Shown here: piece by piece, positions 35,186 to 47,814 of the stretch
How positions within the stretch are numbered: position 1 is the stretch's first letter
How the letters are laid out: every line of letters starts with the position of its first letter
Origin: Prostheceraeus crozeri
Taxonomy: Eukaryota; Platyhelminthes; Polycladida; Euryleptidae
Reading direction: 5' to 3'
NCBI GenBank assembly: GCA_907163375.1
Contig: CAJQUW010007418.1
Coordinates: 59,234 to 123,233, forward strand
Length of the DNA stretch: 64,000 nt
Program-made: the position numbers and the translations under genes
Notes under the pieces: generated by a model
What the model was told of the DNA's origin: nothing
Database searches by the model: none
What the model saw: only the letters and a program-made list of their open reading frames with translations

Positions 35186-35565
35186 GAAGCAAATGATCGC
35201 CATAACCATGAACGTTGTCCATCCGAGAAATTTATCTTCCGCAGATGTCGTGTATAAAACTCAGAAGCATCGGTAACATATTCTTGTCCATAGGAACGAA
35301 ATTGAAAGTCAACACTTTCCGCTACTTCACCATGTGGAAAATGAGTGTAATTGACATGTGCAATTAAGTGAGCCATGATGAGACTGTCTTTGAAATAAGA
35401 TATCAACTCCGTAAATGTTTCTTGTGTGTAGTCTAAACATGCTTCCAATTCTGTCTCCTCCCTTTGAAACTCAAGGATGTAATCTTGTATGAAGCCTCCG
35501 AAGCACTCTTGATGAAAACGAATCGTACAATCATCATGTTTCAATGTATTGACTTCGGGCGCCAA
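35186..35565 (-). pseudogene. Element L small gene, left-arm copy
   Basis: The minus frame starts MAPEVNTLKHDDC and continues FHQECFGGFIQDYILEFQRE. It has a mirror copy in the right arm (44,887-45,330). The protein of roughly 145 residues is acidic with aromatic residues and has no domain I recognise. It diverges from the polymerase promoter, the same place where element A has its 149-codon gene, so the two may be functional counterparts; their sequences are not clearly alike. The LINE insertion ends within it. It is a fossil copy. Confidence 0.5.
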
Positions 35566-35706
35566 GGTTGAGTCTATTGCTAAACAACATTTTTGCCTAA
35601 AACGATTTCAATAACGCGTTACAAATGTGTATGTGTACACATCGGGAACTCTAGCTCGTCTGTGATTGGACGAGAGGTCTCATCCATTCACCGCTTAGGA
35701 AAATCT

Positions 35707-35714
35707 TATAAAAG
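35707..35714 (+). promoter_or_regulatory. TATA box of element L polymerase gene, left arm
   Basis: TATAAAAG at 35,707-35,714, about 30 bp before a TCAGCTCTGCTC initiator-like stretch and followed at about 35,757 by a GTGAGT splice donor. The same arrangement is mirrored at 44,738-44,745. Confidence 0.6.
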
Positions 35715-35772
35715 GCAGTGCATCAGCTCTGCTCTTCACATTTATCTTTCACAAGGTGAGTGTCGGTGAGCT

Positions 35773-35830
35773 CCTGCTATCAGGTTGTTTTAACTTGCTA
35801 TCAAGTTGAATAGTCTCTTGCTATCAAGAG
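35773..35830 (+). ncRNA. Three successive hairpins with CTAT loops (TGCTATCA apex)
   Basis: CCTG-CTAT-CAGG (35,773-35,784), AACTTG-CTAT-CAAGTT (35,792-35,807) and CTCTTG-CTAT-CAAGAG (35,815-35,830). The apex is invariant while the outer pairs change together. They lie just after the putative first splice donor of the polymerase gene, and about 55 nt before structured module c. Confidence 0.55.
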
Positions 35831-35884
35831 ATTCACTTCTGCTCATAAAACATATCATCGCTGTAATACCTCCTTTGCTCGAGC

Positions 35885-36005
35885 GTTCCTTCGGGACGGC
35901 GGGTACTGCCGTAGAGGGATTGCGTTGCACGGGTTGTTCGTCGTTTGTTAGACCGAAACCTCTGAGCCGTTGCTCATGTTGGGCGTTCGACTTCATACTC
36001 AACGT
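35885..36005 (+). ncRNA. Candidate structured RNA module, copy c (left arm of L)
   Basis: Hairpin GUUCC-UUCG-GGAC at 35,885-35,897, second stem ACGGC/GCCGT at 35,896-35,912, GAAACCTCTG, TCATGTT and CTCAACGT (35,998-36,005), over about 121 nt. It appears to lie inside the first intron of the polymerase gene. Confidence 0.5.
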
Positions 36006-36205
36006 GACGCTTTCTCTCGCCAGGTCAGAGTACTTCAGCCATTCGACAAAGGTTAGTCTTTATGATATGGAGTAGAGTGAAATGTAATTCATTGGATGTC
36101 ACTTGAATGATTGTTCCCAAACGTTGGCTAGGCAAATGAAACGATTCTCATCTTTCCTTTTCAGTTATTGAAGTTTTACAATTAATCATCTGCAATCGTT
36201 CAAAA

Positions 36206-39200
36206 ATGGAATCCAACAAAGTTGAAAATTACCGCATTGCTGCTGAGATGGAAAAGGCTACCATCGAGCAATGTAAGTATTTGTATCAAGGTTGACTCTA
36301 TTACTAACATCATTAGGGTAGACATCCTCATTAAAATCAAGAGCCTTTCCCTTATTTTGTTCATGTTTAAACCGAATCCAAATTTTAGCTCTGCTTATCT
36401 CTGCTGTCATTCTTTTTCAGTGCATGAATGTATTCGTAATGGGGAACCCGTCCCCCAAGGAGTAATCGGGGAAGCCTATGGCGGCTTGGCAAGTGTAAGT
36501 ATCTTTAACATTTCATGTTTATACTGTTTCAGATCCTCTGCATCATCCTTGTCTCATTATCTAATCTCTTTTTTTCTCTCTACAGATATGGCGAAGATGA
36601 AGAAGTGGGAAGAAGCCGCGAGGCGGAGATTCGAAGCCGAATTTCCGGCCCTACCTTCCCGCCCATCTACCTCCACCCAATGTGCGACCCCTTTCTCTGG
36701 CATTGTCATCGCCCCACCTCCACCGCCTGCTCCGCTCCCTGCGCCAATCCCTGCTCCAGTCCCTGCTCCAGTCCCTGCTCCTCGTCACCACGTCCCTCCA
36801 ACAGCGAAGCCCAGGACTCTTCCACCCTCGGCTCGAGTCCCTCTTCTACCTCCTCCGCGTCCATCCTTGCTGCCGGAGTTACAGTCCTTAGATGGTAAGT
36901 AATCGTGATTGGGAAATAGGGGGATAAGACTTCAAACTTGAAATTATGATCATGTTACTAATCTCTTCTCTTTTTCTCAACAGATCTGGCGGCCTACCTC
37001 CTGGACGGCGACGTTCCCTCCCGCCCCATCGTCATTCCTGCATCGCCACCACCACCTGCAGCGACCGAACTCCCTCACCTCTCCGTTCAGTCGGTGGAGA
37101 GATTGCTGGAGGAACAGGAGTTAGAGATAGTGGGAGAGGAGATTGCAATCGAGGAGGAAGGTGTCAGGGAGAGAGAAGGACCTACGGCTCGACAGCTCAG
37201 CTGTACAGACTGTAGGCAGGTCTTCGCGAGGCCATTCTGACTTCGGCGACACCGACATTCTCGCTGCCCAAAAGCGAAAGGAGATCTGGAGAAGGCGCGC
37301 CGACCGATCCCTCAACGACCCAAGTGTGAAGGTTGTGGACGCACGTTCTACAACATCACCAACTTGCGAGTCCACATCGAAGGCGGTTCCTGTGGCAGTG
37401 TGAGGCAACCACCGACAACAACAGGTAGGAAGCATCCTTCATCGCAGGTCGGCTTTTCCTGTTCTCCGTGTCGGAAAACCACAACAACGTCACTCTAAGG
37501 CTGAGCAAGTTTTCCATTGAGAGGCTCGTTCGCGACTATGAGTTAGAAAGCTCTGAAGCTGTGCAAGATATTCATCCTTTCTTGATGAATAATATAGGCT
37601 TGATTCATCAAATGTTGGCGAGCTTAGATAGATTTTTACTCAAAGGCATGTTCTATCTCACTGCTTGTTTTAATAAGGTAGACAGTAGCACGGGAGAAGT
37701 AGAGTCCACTGTGACCATTAGGATAGCCTCCTGTGCTGCTGATCTGATAGGTGATGTAAACGAGTGGATAGAGGGACATTCGACCTATCTCGTCAGCAAC
37801 TTAAGTAAATTTAATAAAAGAGACAGCGGACTGGTTTTTGATGGGATAGAGAAAGCAGACATTAAAATCAATCTTTTAGAAAATTTGCAAGGGAGTGGTT
37901 GTTTTACCCTCCCCAAAGCACTGGCTAGCAAAAAGGCTGTCATCAATGTAGAGTGTCAGTCCCAGTGTTTCAAGTATGCCGTCCTCTCCATTCTTCACTA
38001 TAATGATATAGGTATAAATCGTGAACGAATCACTAAATATCGTGAATGGGAGGATGAGCTTAAGTTTGACGGGTTAGATGTCAACACATTAGATTTTAAA
38101 GGCATCGACCAATTTGAAAAACTCAATAACATTAAGATCGTCATCCATCTCTGGGAAAAAGGTCTGAAGGGCGTTAGGTATAACAACCGCCAAAGTAACT
38201 TCCACCGGGTTGTCAATCTTCTTCTAGTGTATAGCGACAACCACCCAGAATGGCATTATTGTGGCATTCCTAAAATTTCAAAGTTGTATCGCCACCAACA
38301 AAGTTATGATAACAAGCATCATTACTGTGATCGCTGCACACGGCGCTTTAGGTCAAAACCATTTTTTGAAGAGCATTACGAGTGGTGCTCTCGGGGTAAA
38401 CTTCAAATGGAAGTTATGCCCACAGATAAATTGTATAGATATGAGGAAAACGGCAATGAGCTCAGTCCCATATGTAACATCTATGCGGACATTGAATGTT
38501 ACATTGAACAAGAAGACATAAGTCATGAGCCAGCAGCCATTGCCTGTTATGAAGTCTGGCATCCATATTATAGGAACCAAAATAAAATGCATGTGTGGCA
38601 AGGCGAGGAGTGCGTTGAAAACTTCCTCAACTTTTTAGATAGGAAAGCCCGTTTTCATCAACGCTATGAAACGGAGCTGACTAGGAAACCCATGTGCTTC
38701 ACAGAAGCCGATAAACACAAGTTTGATAGGACCACGGAATGTCCCCGCTGCTGTTCATCCTTTGATGATCAGCAACATAAGAAAGTGAGGGACCATTGCC
38801 ATCTCAGTGGTAAATTTAGGTCTGCCTTATGCAGCAAATGTAATATGAAACTTAGGCTCAAACGGCGAACGCTCCCCATCATCTTCCATAACTTTAAATG
38901 TTATGATGCTCACCTCACATCATCATTCGCCATGGATTCGGTAAAATGAAATCCTGGTCATCCAAAGTGATTGCACAAAGTAAGGAAAAATTTATGTGCA
39001 TCACTGCTAAAGTCCAAGTCGATAAGACGAAGGAGAAGCCTGTCTTCTATGACATAAAGTTTCTAGACAGTTTTCAATTTATGTCTTCTTCCTTAGCCGC
39101 GTTGGCTAATAATTTAGAAACGCTTCCCCTCACTCAACATTTAAAGAAAGACTATCCCAACATAAGTGACAGTCTGATACGACGGAAAGGGGTGTTTCCT

Positions 39201-39633
39201 TTTAGGGGGGTAGTTATTTTAGTTCAATGGACACATTGAAGGAGACATCCCTTCCATCCATCGATAAATTTAAAAATGATTTGACGGGTGATGACTGTTC
39301 GCTGGATGATTATAGGCATGCAGAGCAAGCATGGTTAGAATTTGGATGTCGCACTTTTGGTGACTACATGCTTGCCTACTTAAAATTAGACGTCTATCTG
39401 TTGGCTGACGTGTTTGAGACTTTTAGGAAAGTCACATTAGAACAGGACGCCTTAGACCCCGTCCATTTTGTTAGTCTGTCGGGTCTGTCCTATCAGTCAG
39501 CCTTCAAGATGACGAAAGAGAGCATTCATTTACTGCAAGATGCAGAAATGTATACGTTATTTGAACGTGGTATTAGGGGAGGCTTAACATTTGTCAACAA
39601 ACATGTTGTCAACAGCACCCAAGACATAGGATC
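36206..39633 (+). pseudogene. Element L protein-primed DNA polymerase B gene, left arm
   Basis: Family B polymerase of the protein-primed type, which copies linear genomes from a terminal-protein primer. Small 5' exons with GT-AG borders carry a proline-rich stretch (PAPLPAPIPAPVPAPVPAP) and C2H2-like fingers. The main part shows the exonuclease start (NIYADIECYIEQED), the endonuclease VII-like zinc patch (KVRDHCHLSGKFR, ALCSKCN), IIFHNFKCYDAH, and the exonuclease III motif (YLKLDVYLLADVF). The copy ends at the centre of the palindrome, before the polymerase active-site motifs, which are present in the other arm. It is a broken fossil with roughly three to five breaks. Confidence 0.8.
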
Positions 39634-42600
39634 TGTTTGACGGCACACTCATCCTTGAAGCAGCCAAGCTTGGCTTTATTTGAGGTAGAGTAAAGCGGAT
39701 GGTCAGTGGGATAGTTGGAACTATCAAACTTGGGTGCTAAATATTTTAAAATGTCTTCCTGCTTGACTTGGCTAGTGGTTGTCAAAGCTAGGAAGAAGCT
39801 GTCTGTATCGCCTCCTACTAATTCCACATGTTGGATCAATGGACAAGTTTTAGACGTGTGGTAAAATAACTTGTACACTTCTAACTTGGAGTGATCCAAG
39901 ACAGCTTGACCGACATAAATGAGCTTGCAAAGTTCTATTTTAGATTTTAACATTTTAAAACCAGTGATGTCTTCGGAAATGACATCATGGTGGCAAAACA
40001 ACGGCGAGCGACATAACTTGATACTCGTTTCCGGATCAGTCACGATGCGATAGTCCATGCGCTTTCTTACATCCTCCATGGTTTTACCAAAGAGGGCATT
40101 ATTCTTAAATTTAAAGAAATCCTCTTCCAAAGGATTCTTGGATTCAGCTCGTTTCTTACTATTCAATTCTATATACGGTTTTAGAAAAGGCTTCTGCTTA
40201 AACTGGATAGCGCGATGGACTTTGTCAAGTTGCATCCCCATACCTTGATAGAATTTGAGGATGGAATAGTGCACGATGTAATGCTGCTTGTTCAATTGGG
40301 TGAGCAACAACTTCCTAGTGGGTTTATAGTTTAAGTCATTTTCCGCCTCATGCTGCTTATTGTGTTCTTCCATAAAGGGAGAGAACATATCTGGACTGAC
40401 TATGCCAGATTCGGGTGCGAGAGGAAAATCAACGGTTCTATTCTAAATACATTCTGGATAGATGAGGTCGACTTCAAATAAATAACCTATGTCGGCCTCA
40501 TCTCCCAGTGCCATGATGTGTGCTGGATTGGAGAAGTATTCAATGTCATGGGCCTCTACCCATTGGATGTCAGACTGTGGCAAAGGCTTGGATAATGCAC
40601 TCCAATACAAATTATGTTGGTCTATATACATTAAATGCGTGGTCGATCCTATGTCTTGGGTGCTGTTGACAACATGTTTGTTGACAAATGTTAAGCCTCC
40701 CCTAATACCACGTTCAAATAACGTATACATTTCTGCATCTTGCAGTAAATGAATGTTCTCTTTCGTCATCTTGAAGGCTGACTGATAGGACAGACCCGGC
40801 AGACTAACAAAATGGACGGGGTCTAAGGCGTCCTGTTCTAATGTGACTTTCCTAAAAGTCTCAAACACGTCAGCCACCAGATAGACGTCTAATTTTAAGT
40901 AAGCAAGCATGTAGTCACCAAAAGTGCGACATCCAAATTCTAACCATGCTTGCTCCGCATGCCTATAATCATCCAGCGAACAGTCCTCACCCGTCAAATC
41001 ATTTTTAAATTTATCGATGGATGGAAGGGATGTCTCCTTCAATGTGTCCATTGAACTAAAATAACTATAAGGAAACACCCCTTTCCGTCGTATCAGACTA
41101 TCACTTATGTTGGGATAGTCTTTCTTTAAATGTTGAGTGAGGGGAAGCGTTTCTAAATTATTAGCCAACGCGGCTAAGGAAGAAGACATAAATTGAAAAC
41201 TGTCTAGAAACTTTATGTCATAGAAGACAGGCTTCTCCTCCTTCGTCTTATCGACTTGGACTTTAGCAGTGATGCACATAAATTTTTCCTTACTTTGTGC
41301 AATCACTTTGGATGACCAGGATTTCATTTTACCGAATCCATGGCGAATGATGATGTGAGGTGAGCATCATAACATTTAAAGTTATGGAAGATGATGGGGA
41401 GCGTTCGCCGTTTGAGCCTAAGTTTCATATTGCATTTACTGCATAAGGCAGACCTAAATTTACCACTGAGATGGCAATGGTCCCTCACTTTCTTATGTTG
41501 CTGATCATCAAAGGGTGAACAGCAGTGGGGACATTCCGTGGTCTTATCAAATTTGATGTTATCGGCTTCTGTGAAGCACATGGGTTTCCTAGTCAGCTCC
41601 GTTTCATAGCGTTGATGAAAACGGGCTTTCCTATCTAAAAAGTTGAGGAAGTTTTCAACGCACTCCTCGCCTTGCCCCACTCGCATCTTATTTTGGTTCC
41701 TATAATATGGATGCCAGACTTCATAGCAGGCAATGGCTGCTGGCTCATGACTTAGGTCTTCTTGTTCAATATAACATTCAATGTCCGCATAGATGTTACA
41801 TATGGGACTGAGCTCATTGCCGTTTTCTTCATACCTAAAAAATTTATCTTTGGGCATGACTTCCATTTGAAGTTTACCCCGAGAGCACCACTCGTAATGC
41901 TCTTCAAAAAATGCTTTTGATGTGAAACGCCGTGTGCAGCGATCACAGTAATAATGTTTGTCATCATAACTTTGTTGGTGGCGATACAATCTAGAAATTT
42001 TAGGAATGCCACAATAATGCCATTCTGGGTGGTTGTCGCTATACACTAGGAGAAGATTGACAACCCGATCGAAGTTACTTTGACGGTTGTTATACCTAAC
42101 ACCCTTCAGACCTTTTTCCCAGAGATGGATGACGATCTTAATGTTATTGAGTTTTTCAAATTGGTCGATGCCTTTAAAATCTAATGTGTTGACATCTAAC
42201 CCGTCAAACTTAAGCTCATCCTCCCATTCACGATACTTGGTGACTCTTTGACGATGCTTACCTATGTCATTATAGTGAAGAATGGAGAGGACGGCATACT
42301 TGAAACACTGGGACTGACATTCTACATTGATGACAGCCTTTTTGTCAGCCAGTGCTTTGGGGAGGGTGAAACAACCACTCCCTTGTAAATTTTCTAAAAG
42401 ATTAATTTTGATGTCTACCTTCTCTATCCCATCAAAGACCAGACCGCTGTCTCTTTCATTAAATTTATTTAAGTTGCTGACGAGATAGGTCGCATGTCTC
42501 TCTACCCACTCGTTTACATCACCTATCAGATCAGCAGCACAGGAGGCTATCCTAATGGTCACAGTGGACTCTACTTCTCCCGTGCTACTGTCTACCTTAT

Positions 42601-44249
42601 TAAAACGAGCAGTGAGATAGAACATGCCCTTAAGTAAAACTCTATCTAAGCTCGCCAACATTTGATGAATTAAGCCTATATGATTCATCAAGAAAGGATG
42701 AATGTCCTGCACAGCTTCAGAGCTTTCTAACTCATATTCGCGAACGAGCCTCTCAATGGAAAACTTGCTCAGCCTTAGAGTGACGTTGTTGTCAGTGTAA
42801 AGCTCAGTGGGATGAGTGTGACAGTGTGTGCGAAGAAAGAACAAACTCTGTAGGAAAGGTCTTCTGACACGAAGAACAGGAAAAGCCGACGTGCGATGAA
42901 GGATGCTTCCTACCTGTTGTTGTCGGTGGTTGCCTCACACTGCCACAGGAACCGCCTTCGATGTGGACTCGCAAGTTGGTGCTGTTGTAGAACGTGCGTC
43001 CACAACTTTCACACTTGGGCCGTTGAGGGATCGGTCGCCGCTTTACTCCCCTGCAGGCACGGCCAGCAGTGTGACGTCTTAAACTGTAGGCTGAGGCGAA
43101 GACCCTGTCACACCGCTGGCATTGAAAGTCCTCCTTCTTTTCGACTTCCATCTCCCTCTCCTGTCCGACGATCTCCAACTCCATTTCCTGCTCCTCCAAC
43201 AATCTCTCCACCGACTTGACGGAGAGGAGAGGGAGGTCGGACGCTGAAGGTGGTGGCGATGCTGGGATGACGATGGGACGGGAGGGAACGTCACCGTCCA
43301 GGAGGTAGGCCGCCAGATCTGTTGAGAAAAAGAGATTAGTAACATGATCAGCATTTCAAGTTTGAAGTGTTAGCCCCTCTATTTCCCAATCACGATTACT
43401 TACCATCTAAGGACTGTAACTCCGACAGCAAGGATGGACTCGGAGGAGGCAGGAGAGGGACACGGGCCGAAGGTGGAAGGGTCCTTGGCTTTGGTGTCGG
43501 AGGGATGTGGCGACGGGGAGCAGGGACTGGCACAGGTACCGGTGATGGCGGCGGTGGAGGTGGGGCAATGGCCGAGGTCGATGGATGGTAGGGAGTTGTT
43601 TGGTTGGCAGTGGTGGTGGAGCGGGAAGGTAGTAAATTCCTCGCGGTACTTCCGCCTCGCGGCTTCCTCCCACTTCTCCTGCCTTGCCAAATCTGTAGAG
43701 AGGAAAAAAGAGATGAGATTAGAGGCTACGGAGACAACAATGATGGAGAATGAACTATACGGATACAGAAGTGCTAAAACATGACAGCATTAATCCATCA
43801 AGATATTTACACATTCCAAGTCGCTCGTAGGCTTGTCCGATTGCTTCTACAGGGACGGACTCCCCATTGACGAACGATTCTTGCACTGAAACGGAAGAAA
43901 AGAGGGTGGTGAGAGATTTCACCTAAACACATCACAATGCATTTTTTTTTCGAAATGTTAGTTTCGGTTTTGAAAATCATGGAGTAGGGAGAGCTTAGGG
44001 GTCTTGATTTTCATTGAAAATTAATAAGGACATGATTCCTACCCTCTTGATGTTATTTAGAGGTTTATGAAAATTAATTCTTACGTTCAACACACACACA
44101 CATGCAAACCGAATGGTGTTAGTTAAAGAGTTTTATTAGCACAACCTGTACTTCATCCTTGCCCCATTGCACAAAAACTTACATTGCTTAATCGTCTTCC
44201 TCTCCTTCTCAGCACAGACGCGATACTCTTCGATTTTCGTAAACTCCAT
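39609..44249 (-). pseudogene. Element L protein-primed DNA polymerase B gene, right arm
   Basis: Mirror copy of the left-arm gene that extends further. N-terminal C2H2 fingers (CQRCDRVFASAYSLRRH, CESCGRTFYNSTNLRVH, CSSCQKTFPTEFVLSSH) lie at 42,840-43,150. They are followed by the exonuclease motifs and then by the polymerase motifs B (KNNALFGKTMEDVRKR) and C (GGDTDSFF), with KLGCFKDE at 39,640-39,680. Upstream small exons with a proline-rich segment occur at 43,390-43,690, starting from an ATG at 44,249. The gene is broken in roughly two to four places and its 3' end is replaced by the palindrome centre. Left and right copies differ by a few percent. Confidence 0.8.
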
Positions 44250-44460
44250 TTTGGTAGATAAGGTTTAATTAGACTTTGTCAACGCAGATTTCAATCACTG
44301 AAAAGGAAAGATGAGAATCGTTTCATTTGCCTAGTCAACGTTTATCATGGGAACAATCATTGAAGTAACATCTGATGAGCTACATTTCACTCTACTCCAT
44401 ATCATAAGGACTAACCTTTGTTGAATGGCTGAAGTACTCTGACCTGGCGAGAGAAAGCGT

Positions 44461-44582
44461 CACGTTGAGTATGAAGTCGAACGCCCAACATGAGCAACGG
44501 CTCAGAGGTTTCGGTCTAACAAACGACGAACAACCCGTGCAACGCAATCCATCTACGGCAGTACCCGCCGTCCCGAAGGAAC
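44461..44582 (-). ncRNA. Candidate structured RNA module, copy c (right arm of L)
   Basis: Mirror copy of 35,885-36,005: the GUUCC-UUCG-GGAC hairpin lies at 44,570-44,582 on the minus strand and CTCAACGT at 44,461-44,468. Hairpins with the TGCTATCA apex follow upstream on that strand at 44,637-44,652 and 44,668-44,679. Confidence 0.5.
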
Positions 44583-44737
44583 GCTCGAGCAAAGGAGGTA
44601 TTACAGCGATGATATGTTTTATGAGCAGAAGCGAATCTCTTGATAGCAAGAGACTACATGAAAACAACCTGATAGCAGGAGCTCACCGACACTCACCTTG
44701 TGAAAGACAAATGTGAAGAACAGAGCTGATGCACTGT

Positions 44738-44745
44738 CTTTTATA
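44738..44745 (-). promoter_or_regulatory. TATA box of element L polymerase gene, right arm
   Basis: TATAAAAG on the minus strand; mirror of 35,707-35,714 with the same downstream initiator-like and splice-donor sequence. Confidence 0.6.
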
Positions 44746-44886
44746 AGATTTTCCTAAGCGGTGAATGGATGAGACCTCTCGTCCAATCACAGACGAGCTA
44801 GAGTTCCCGATGTGTACACATACACATTTGTAACGCGGTATTGAAATCGTCCTAGGCAAAAATGTTGTTTAGCAATAGACTCAACC

Positions 44887-45330
44887 ATGGCGCCCGAAGT
44901 CAATACATTGAAACATGATGATTGCGCGATTCGTTTTCATCAAGAGTGCTTCGGAGGCTTCATACAAGATTACATCCTTGAGTTTCAAAGGGAGGAGACA
45001 GAATTGGAAGCATGTTTAGACTACACACGAAAAATATTTACGGAGTTGATATCTTATTTCAAAGACAGTCTCATCAAGGCTCATTTAATTGCACATATCA
45101 ATTGCATTCATTTTCCGCAAGGTGAAGTAGCGGAAAGTGTTGATTTTCAATTTCCTTCCTATGGACAAGAATGTTACTGATGCTTCTGAGTTTTATACAC
45201 GGCATCTGTGGAAGATTATTTCTCGGATGGACAACGTTCATGGTTACGACAATCATTTACTTCTGAATAAAATAAACCATATTGCCATTGCTATTAGTAA
45301 AGTGGGTTTCAATGATGTTAAATCAAAGAC
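44887..45330 (+). pseudogene. Element L small gene, right-arm copy
   Basis: Begins MAPEVNTLKHDDC like the left copy and continues GGFIQDYILEFQREETELEA, with the downstream part in another frame. It retains the uninterrupted site of the LINE insertion seen in the left arm (about 45,260-45,275). Product unknown; no motif recognised. Confidence 0.5.
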
Positions 45331-45660
45331 CAAATAAAGTATTTTTTCAAGATACTTGTGTTGTGCTAAACTTTCTAATGCTGCTGTGAGTTCAGTCAGT
45401 CATAAAATTTCAATGATCAAACTTTTCTAACTATACATCAACCTGTGTTGTAGTAAAACTTTTACAAACCATGATACACTTTCTGACTAGACTTACGAAT
45501 ACAACGTCAATGATCAAACTTTATTTTCACAAACATGAGTTGTAGTAAAAACTAGTTGACTACACTAACGCTTACATTTTATGACATGTGTGTTTCATAA
45601 AACATCATGATCAAACTTTTCTAACTATACATCAACCTGTGGTGCAGTAAAACCTTTGTA
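45331..45660 (-). repeat. Diverged minisatellite, right arm of L
   Basis: Inverted, diverged version of the left-arm array, with phrases AACTATACATCAACCTGTG and TTGATCAT-type words recurring. No coding sequence. Confidence 0.5.
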
Positions 45661-45847
45661 CAACATGTTAGTTTCTGATGACACTGACAAGAGCTTGTTC
45701 ACTAGCGAAGAGAGAAGTCTGTTGTGTTGCATGTGGTGCAAGGGTGGCCTCCCATTTCATTCCATTCATCATTTTTCTTCCCCTCTGCATTCCATATCCG
45801 TAGATATGTGGCGGGCTTGGGACCGCTTTAGCTGCATTAGAAGGTTG

Positions 45848-47077
45848 GCCCTTAAAAGAGCCCATGGGTCGTTCTCGGGACGTGGGATGTGGTGGGCTTA
45901 TGACTTTTTCAGTTGGCCTGCAATGAAAGAAGTAAGAATGAGAAAGATGGTACAATGTTATGTTCCAGTCATAATACTCACGAAATTTGTGCGGCTTTCT
46001 ATAATCTACACGGATGTCCTCCTTGTGATGTATTTTGATGTGATAACATCGGACATCCGTGCAGTTAAAACATTCTTGTGATGTATCTGGAGTCACATCT
46101 CCATAAATTAATAGCCGCTCCGGGACATAGCCCACCACAGGAATGTGAAGGGCGGTGACCGTTTCAGGCGACACTTCGGACTGCATACTCAACTGACGCT
46201 CCAACACTCTCACTCGTTCCATCGCCTCTTCCTTCAACTCACGCTCTCGACAGACCGACTTCTCACAACTCTCCAACTTCGACTCAAGCGTCTCCCTCAA
46301 CTTTCTCTCATTCACCAACTTCTGCCTCGCCTCAAACAACTCTCTCTTCACACTCGCAAAGTCCTCCGACTCTCTCTTCAAACGATCCCTTTCCACAGTC
46401 CCTTCTTTCAACGTACACTTTGCAGCATTCAACTTTCCCTGCAACGTGTCACACTCATTCCTCACATTCCCATACGCCAGCGCATCATTCTTCGTCAACG
46501 CCACTTTACTCGGCACACTCGACTGACTCACTCTCACAACACAATTAGGCATCACACGCTCATCTCTCGGCGACGATTGAGCCCGTGGCTTTGCCAGTGG
46601 CTCAATCGACGCGACAGCTCGCTCAAGCTCAACAGCATCACTCAACCTCTCAACACACCCCTTCTTCGTTACAACGCTCTCCATAGCCTCATCGTCATCA
46701 TCATCACTCTCGACAATCAACTTCCTCTTTACTTTACTCACCACTTCATCATCATCCAAATCCACATTCACGACTGGGGAACGTACTGGTTCGCCTTGAA
46801 CAAATGCGCTCCCCCGCTCACCACTCAACACTTGACTCATCATTTCCTTCCCAATCACACGCAGAGGACAATTGGCATGAGCCTTCACAAACTCGACATC
46901 ATACGCACTACAACGAACATCACACCACACACAATACATCACCATCAACACATCATCATGCTTCATCTCACCCTTCGTCACTCTCGCCAAGACGTGGCGC
47001 CTGAAACGGTCACCGCGGAAGGGCATGCCGCAACTGCACTTAAAGATTTGTAGTTTTTTATTACATTCCTTCGTCAT
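45848..47077 (-). pseudogene. Element L zinc/coiled-coil protein gene
   Basis: The start is the ATG at 47,077 just after a TTTTCAG splice acceptor. The N terminus has a Cys/His cluster (CSCGMPFRGDRFRRH, then CVWCDVRC, then HANCPL). An acidic/serine middle and a long charged coiled coil (about codons 180-300) follow, and then TALHIPVVGYVPERLL and CYHIKIHHKED. Element A has a homologue with the same order (54,147-55,241), so the Cys/His cluster plus coiled coil plus LHIP box defines a family carried with this polymerase. An intron (GTGAGT to TTGCAG) seems to lie near 45,930-45,990, before a segment encoding RERPMGSFKG. Function unknown; a zinc-binding virion or replication factor is only a guess. 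Counterpart absent from the left arm. Confidence 0.55.
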
Positions 47078-47332
47078 TTTCAAACTGAAAAGAGAAGAAA
47101 TAATGTGTTAAATTGAGACACATTTTAGTGCTCATAAGAGGAGATCGTTAAAGGATCTCATCTAAAGTCACAGCTTAATAAAAACGTTTATATGAAGCTA
47201 CTACTGTATCTGCATTAAGACAGAATAATCCTAAGTTCTAAATATTTCAAAGTTTGATAGCAAACTTCGACAGAGCACTCACCGTTCGTCTTACAACTTG
47301 AAACAGGAGTGAAGCCTAGAGAGAAGCAGTGA

Positions 47333-47340
47333 CTTATATA
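47333..47340 (-). promoter_or_regulatory. TATA box of the element L zinc/coiled-coil gene
   Basis: TATATAAG on the minus strand, about 60 bp before a splice donor (ACG, then GTGAGT, at about 47,284) that would pair with the acceptor just upstream of the ATG at 47,077. Confidence 0.55.
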
Positions 47341-47814
47341 CCCTCCCGACACAAAGCCTTGCCTTGGTCTTTCTAAAATTAGTCGTGCTTTTGACTTGAC
47401 AACGACGCTTTTACCAAATTTGGACAACACATCGACAGTTACTGGGCTTTCAGTCGTGAAGGTCCATGGTATACAAAGACAGAATCGATAGTCGCCCAGT
47501 GCTATCACAAAGACAACTTCGCTTAGAGGAAAGACAAGTTAAGCTGATGAATCCGTCACAGGCATTTCTCAGAGGGGATCTTATCCCAACTCCAAGACCT
47601 CGACCCACAAATCCAACCTCGAGCGGACAGAGCGTGCGTCATGTCACTGTGTTGGTATCCGGGCCCCGATTTTGACATGAAAATCGGTGGAGTTATTTAC
47701 ATCAGGAAACAAGTCTCGAGCCGAAGCTCGCCTCTGGGAACTTTGTAAATGTCTTAGTTGAATTCAGCAGGGTCGAAAACCCAAGAAAACCTCCAAAACT
47801 AGTGAATTTAAATT
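47341..47814 (-). other. Element L spacer between terminal repeat and first gene
   Basis: Non-coding. Positions 47,575-47,700 match, inverted, the segment 53,880-54,010 of element A (GATCTTATCCCAACTCCAAG, CGGACAGAGCGTGCGTCAT), so this leader is conserved between the elements. Confidence 0.5.

Noticed and set aside
37998-38601. Minus frames within the polymerase gene of element L
   Set aside because: Shadows of the plus-strand coding sequence.
46145-47053. 302-codon plus-strand open frame
   Set aside because: It is the antisense of the zinc/coiled-coil gene of element L; its Leu/His/Ser/Thr-rich composition is that of a shadow of a Glu/Lys/Arg-rich coiled coil.
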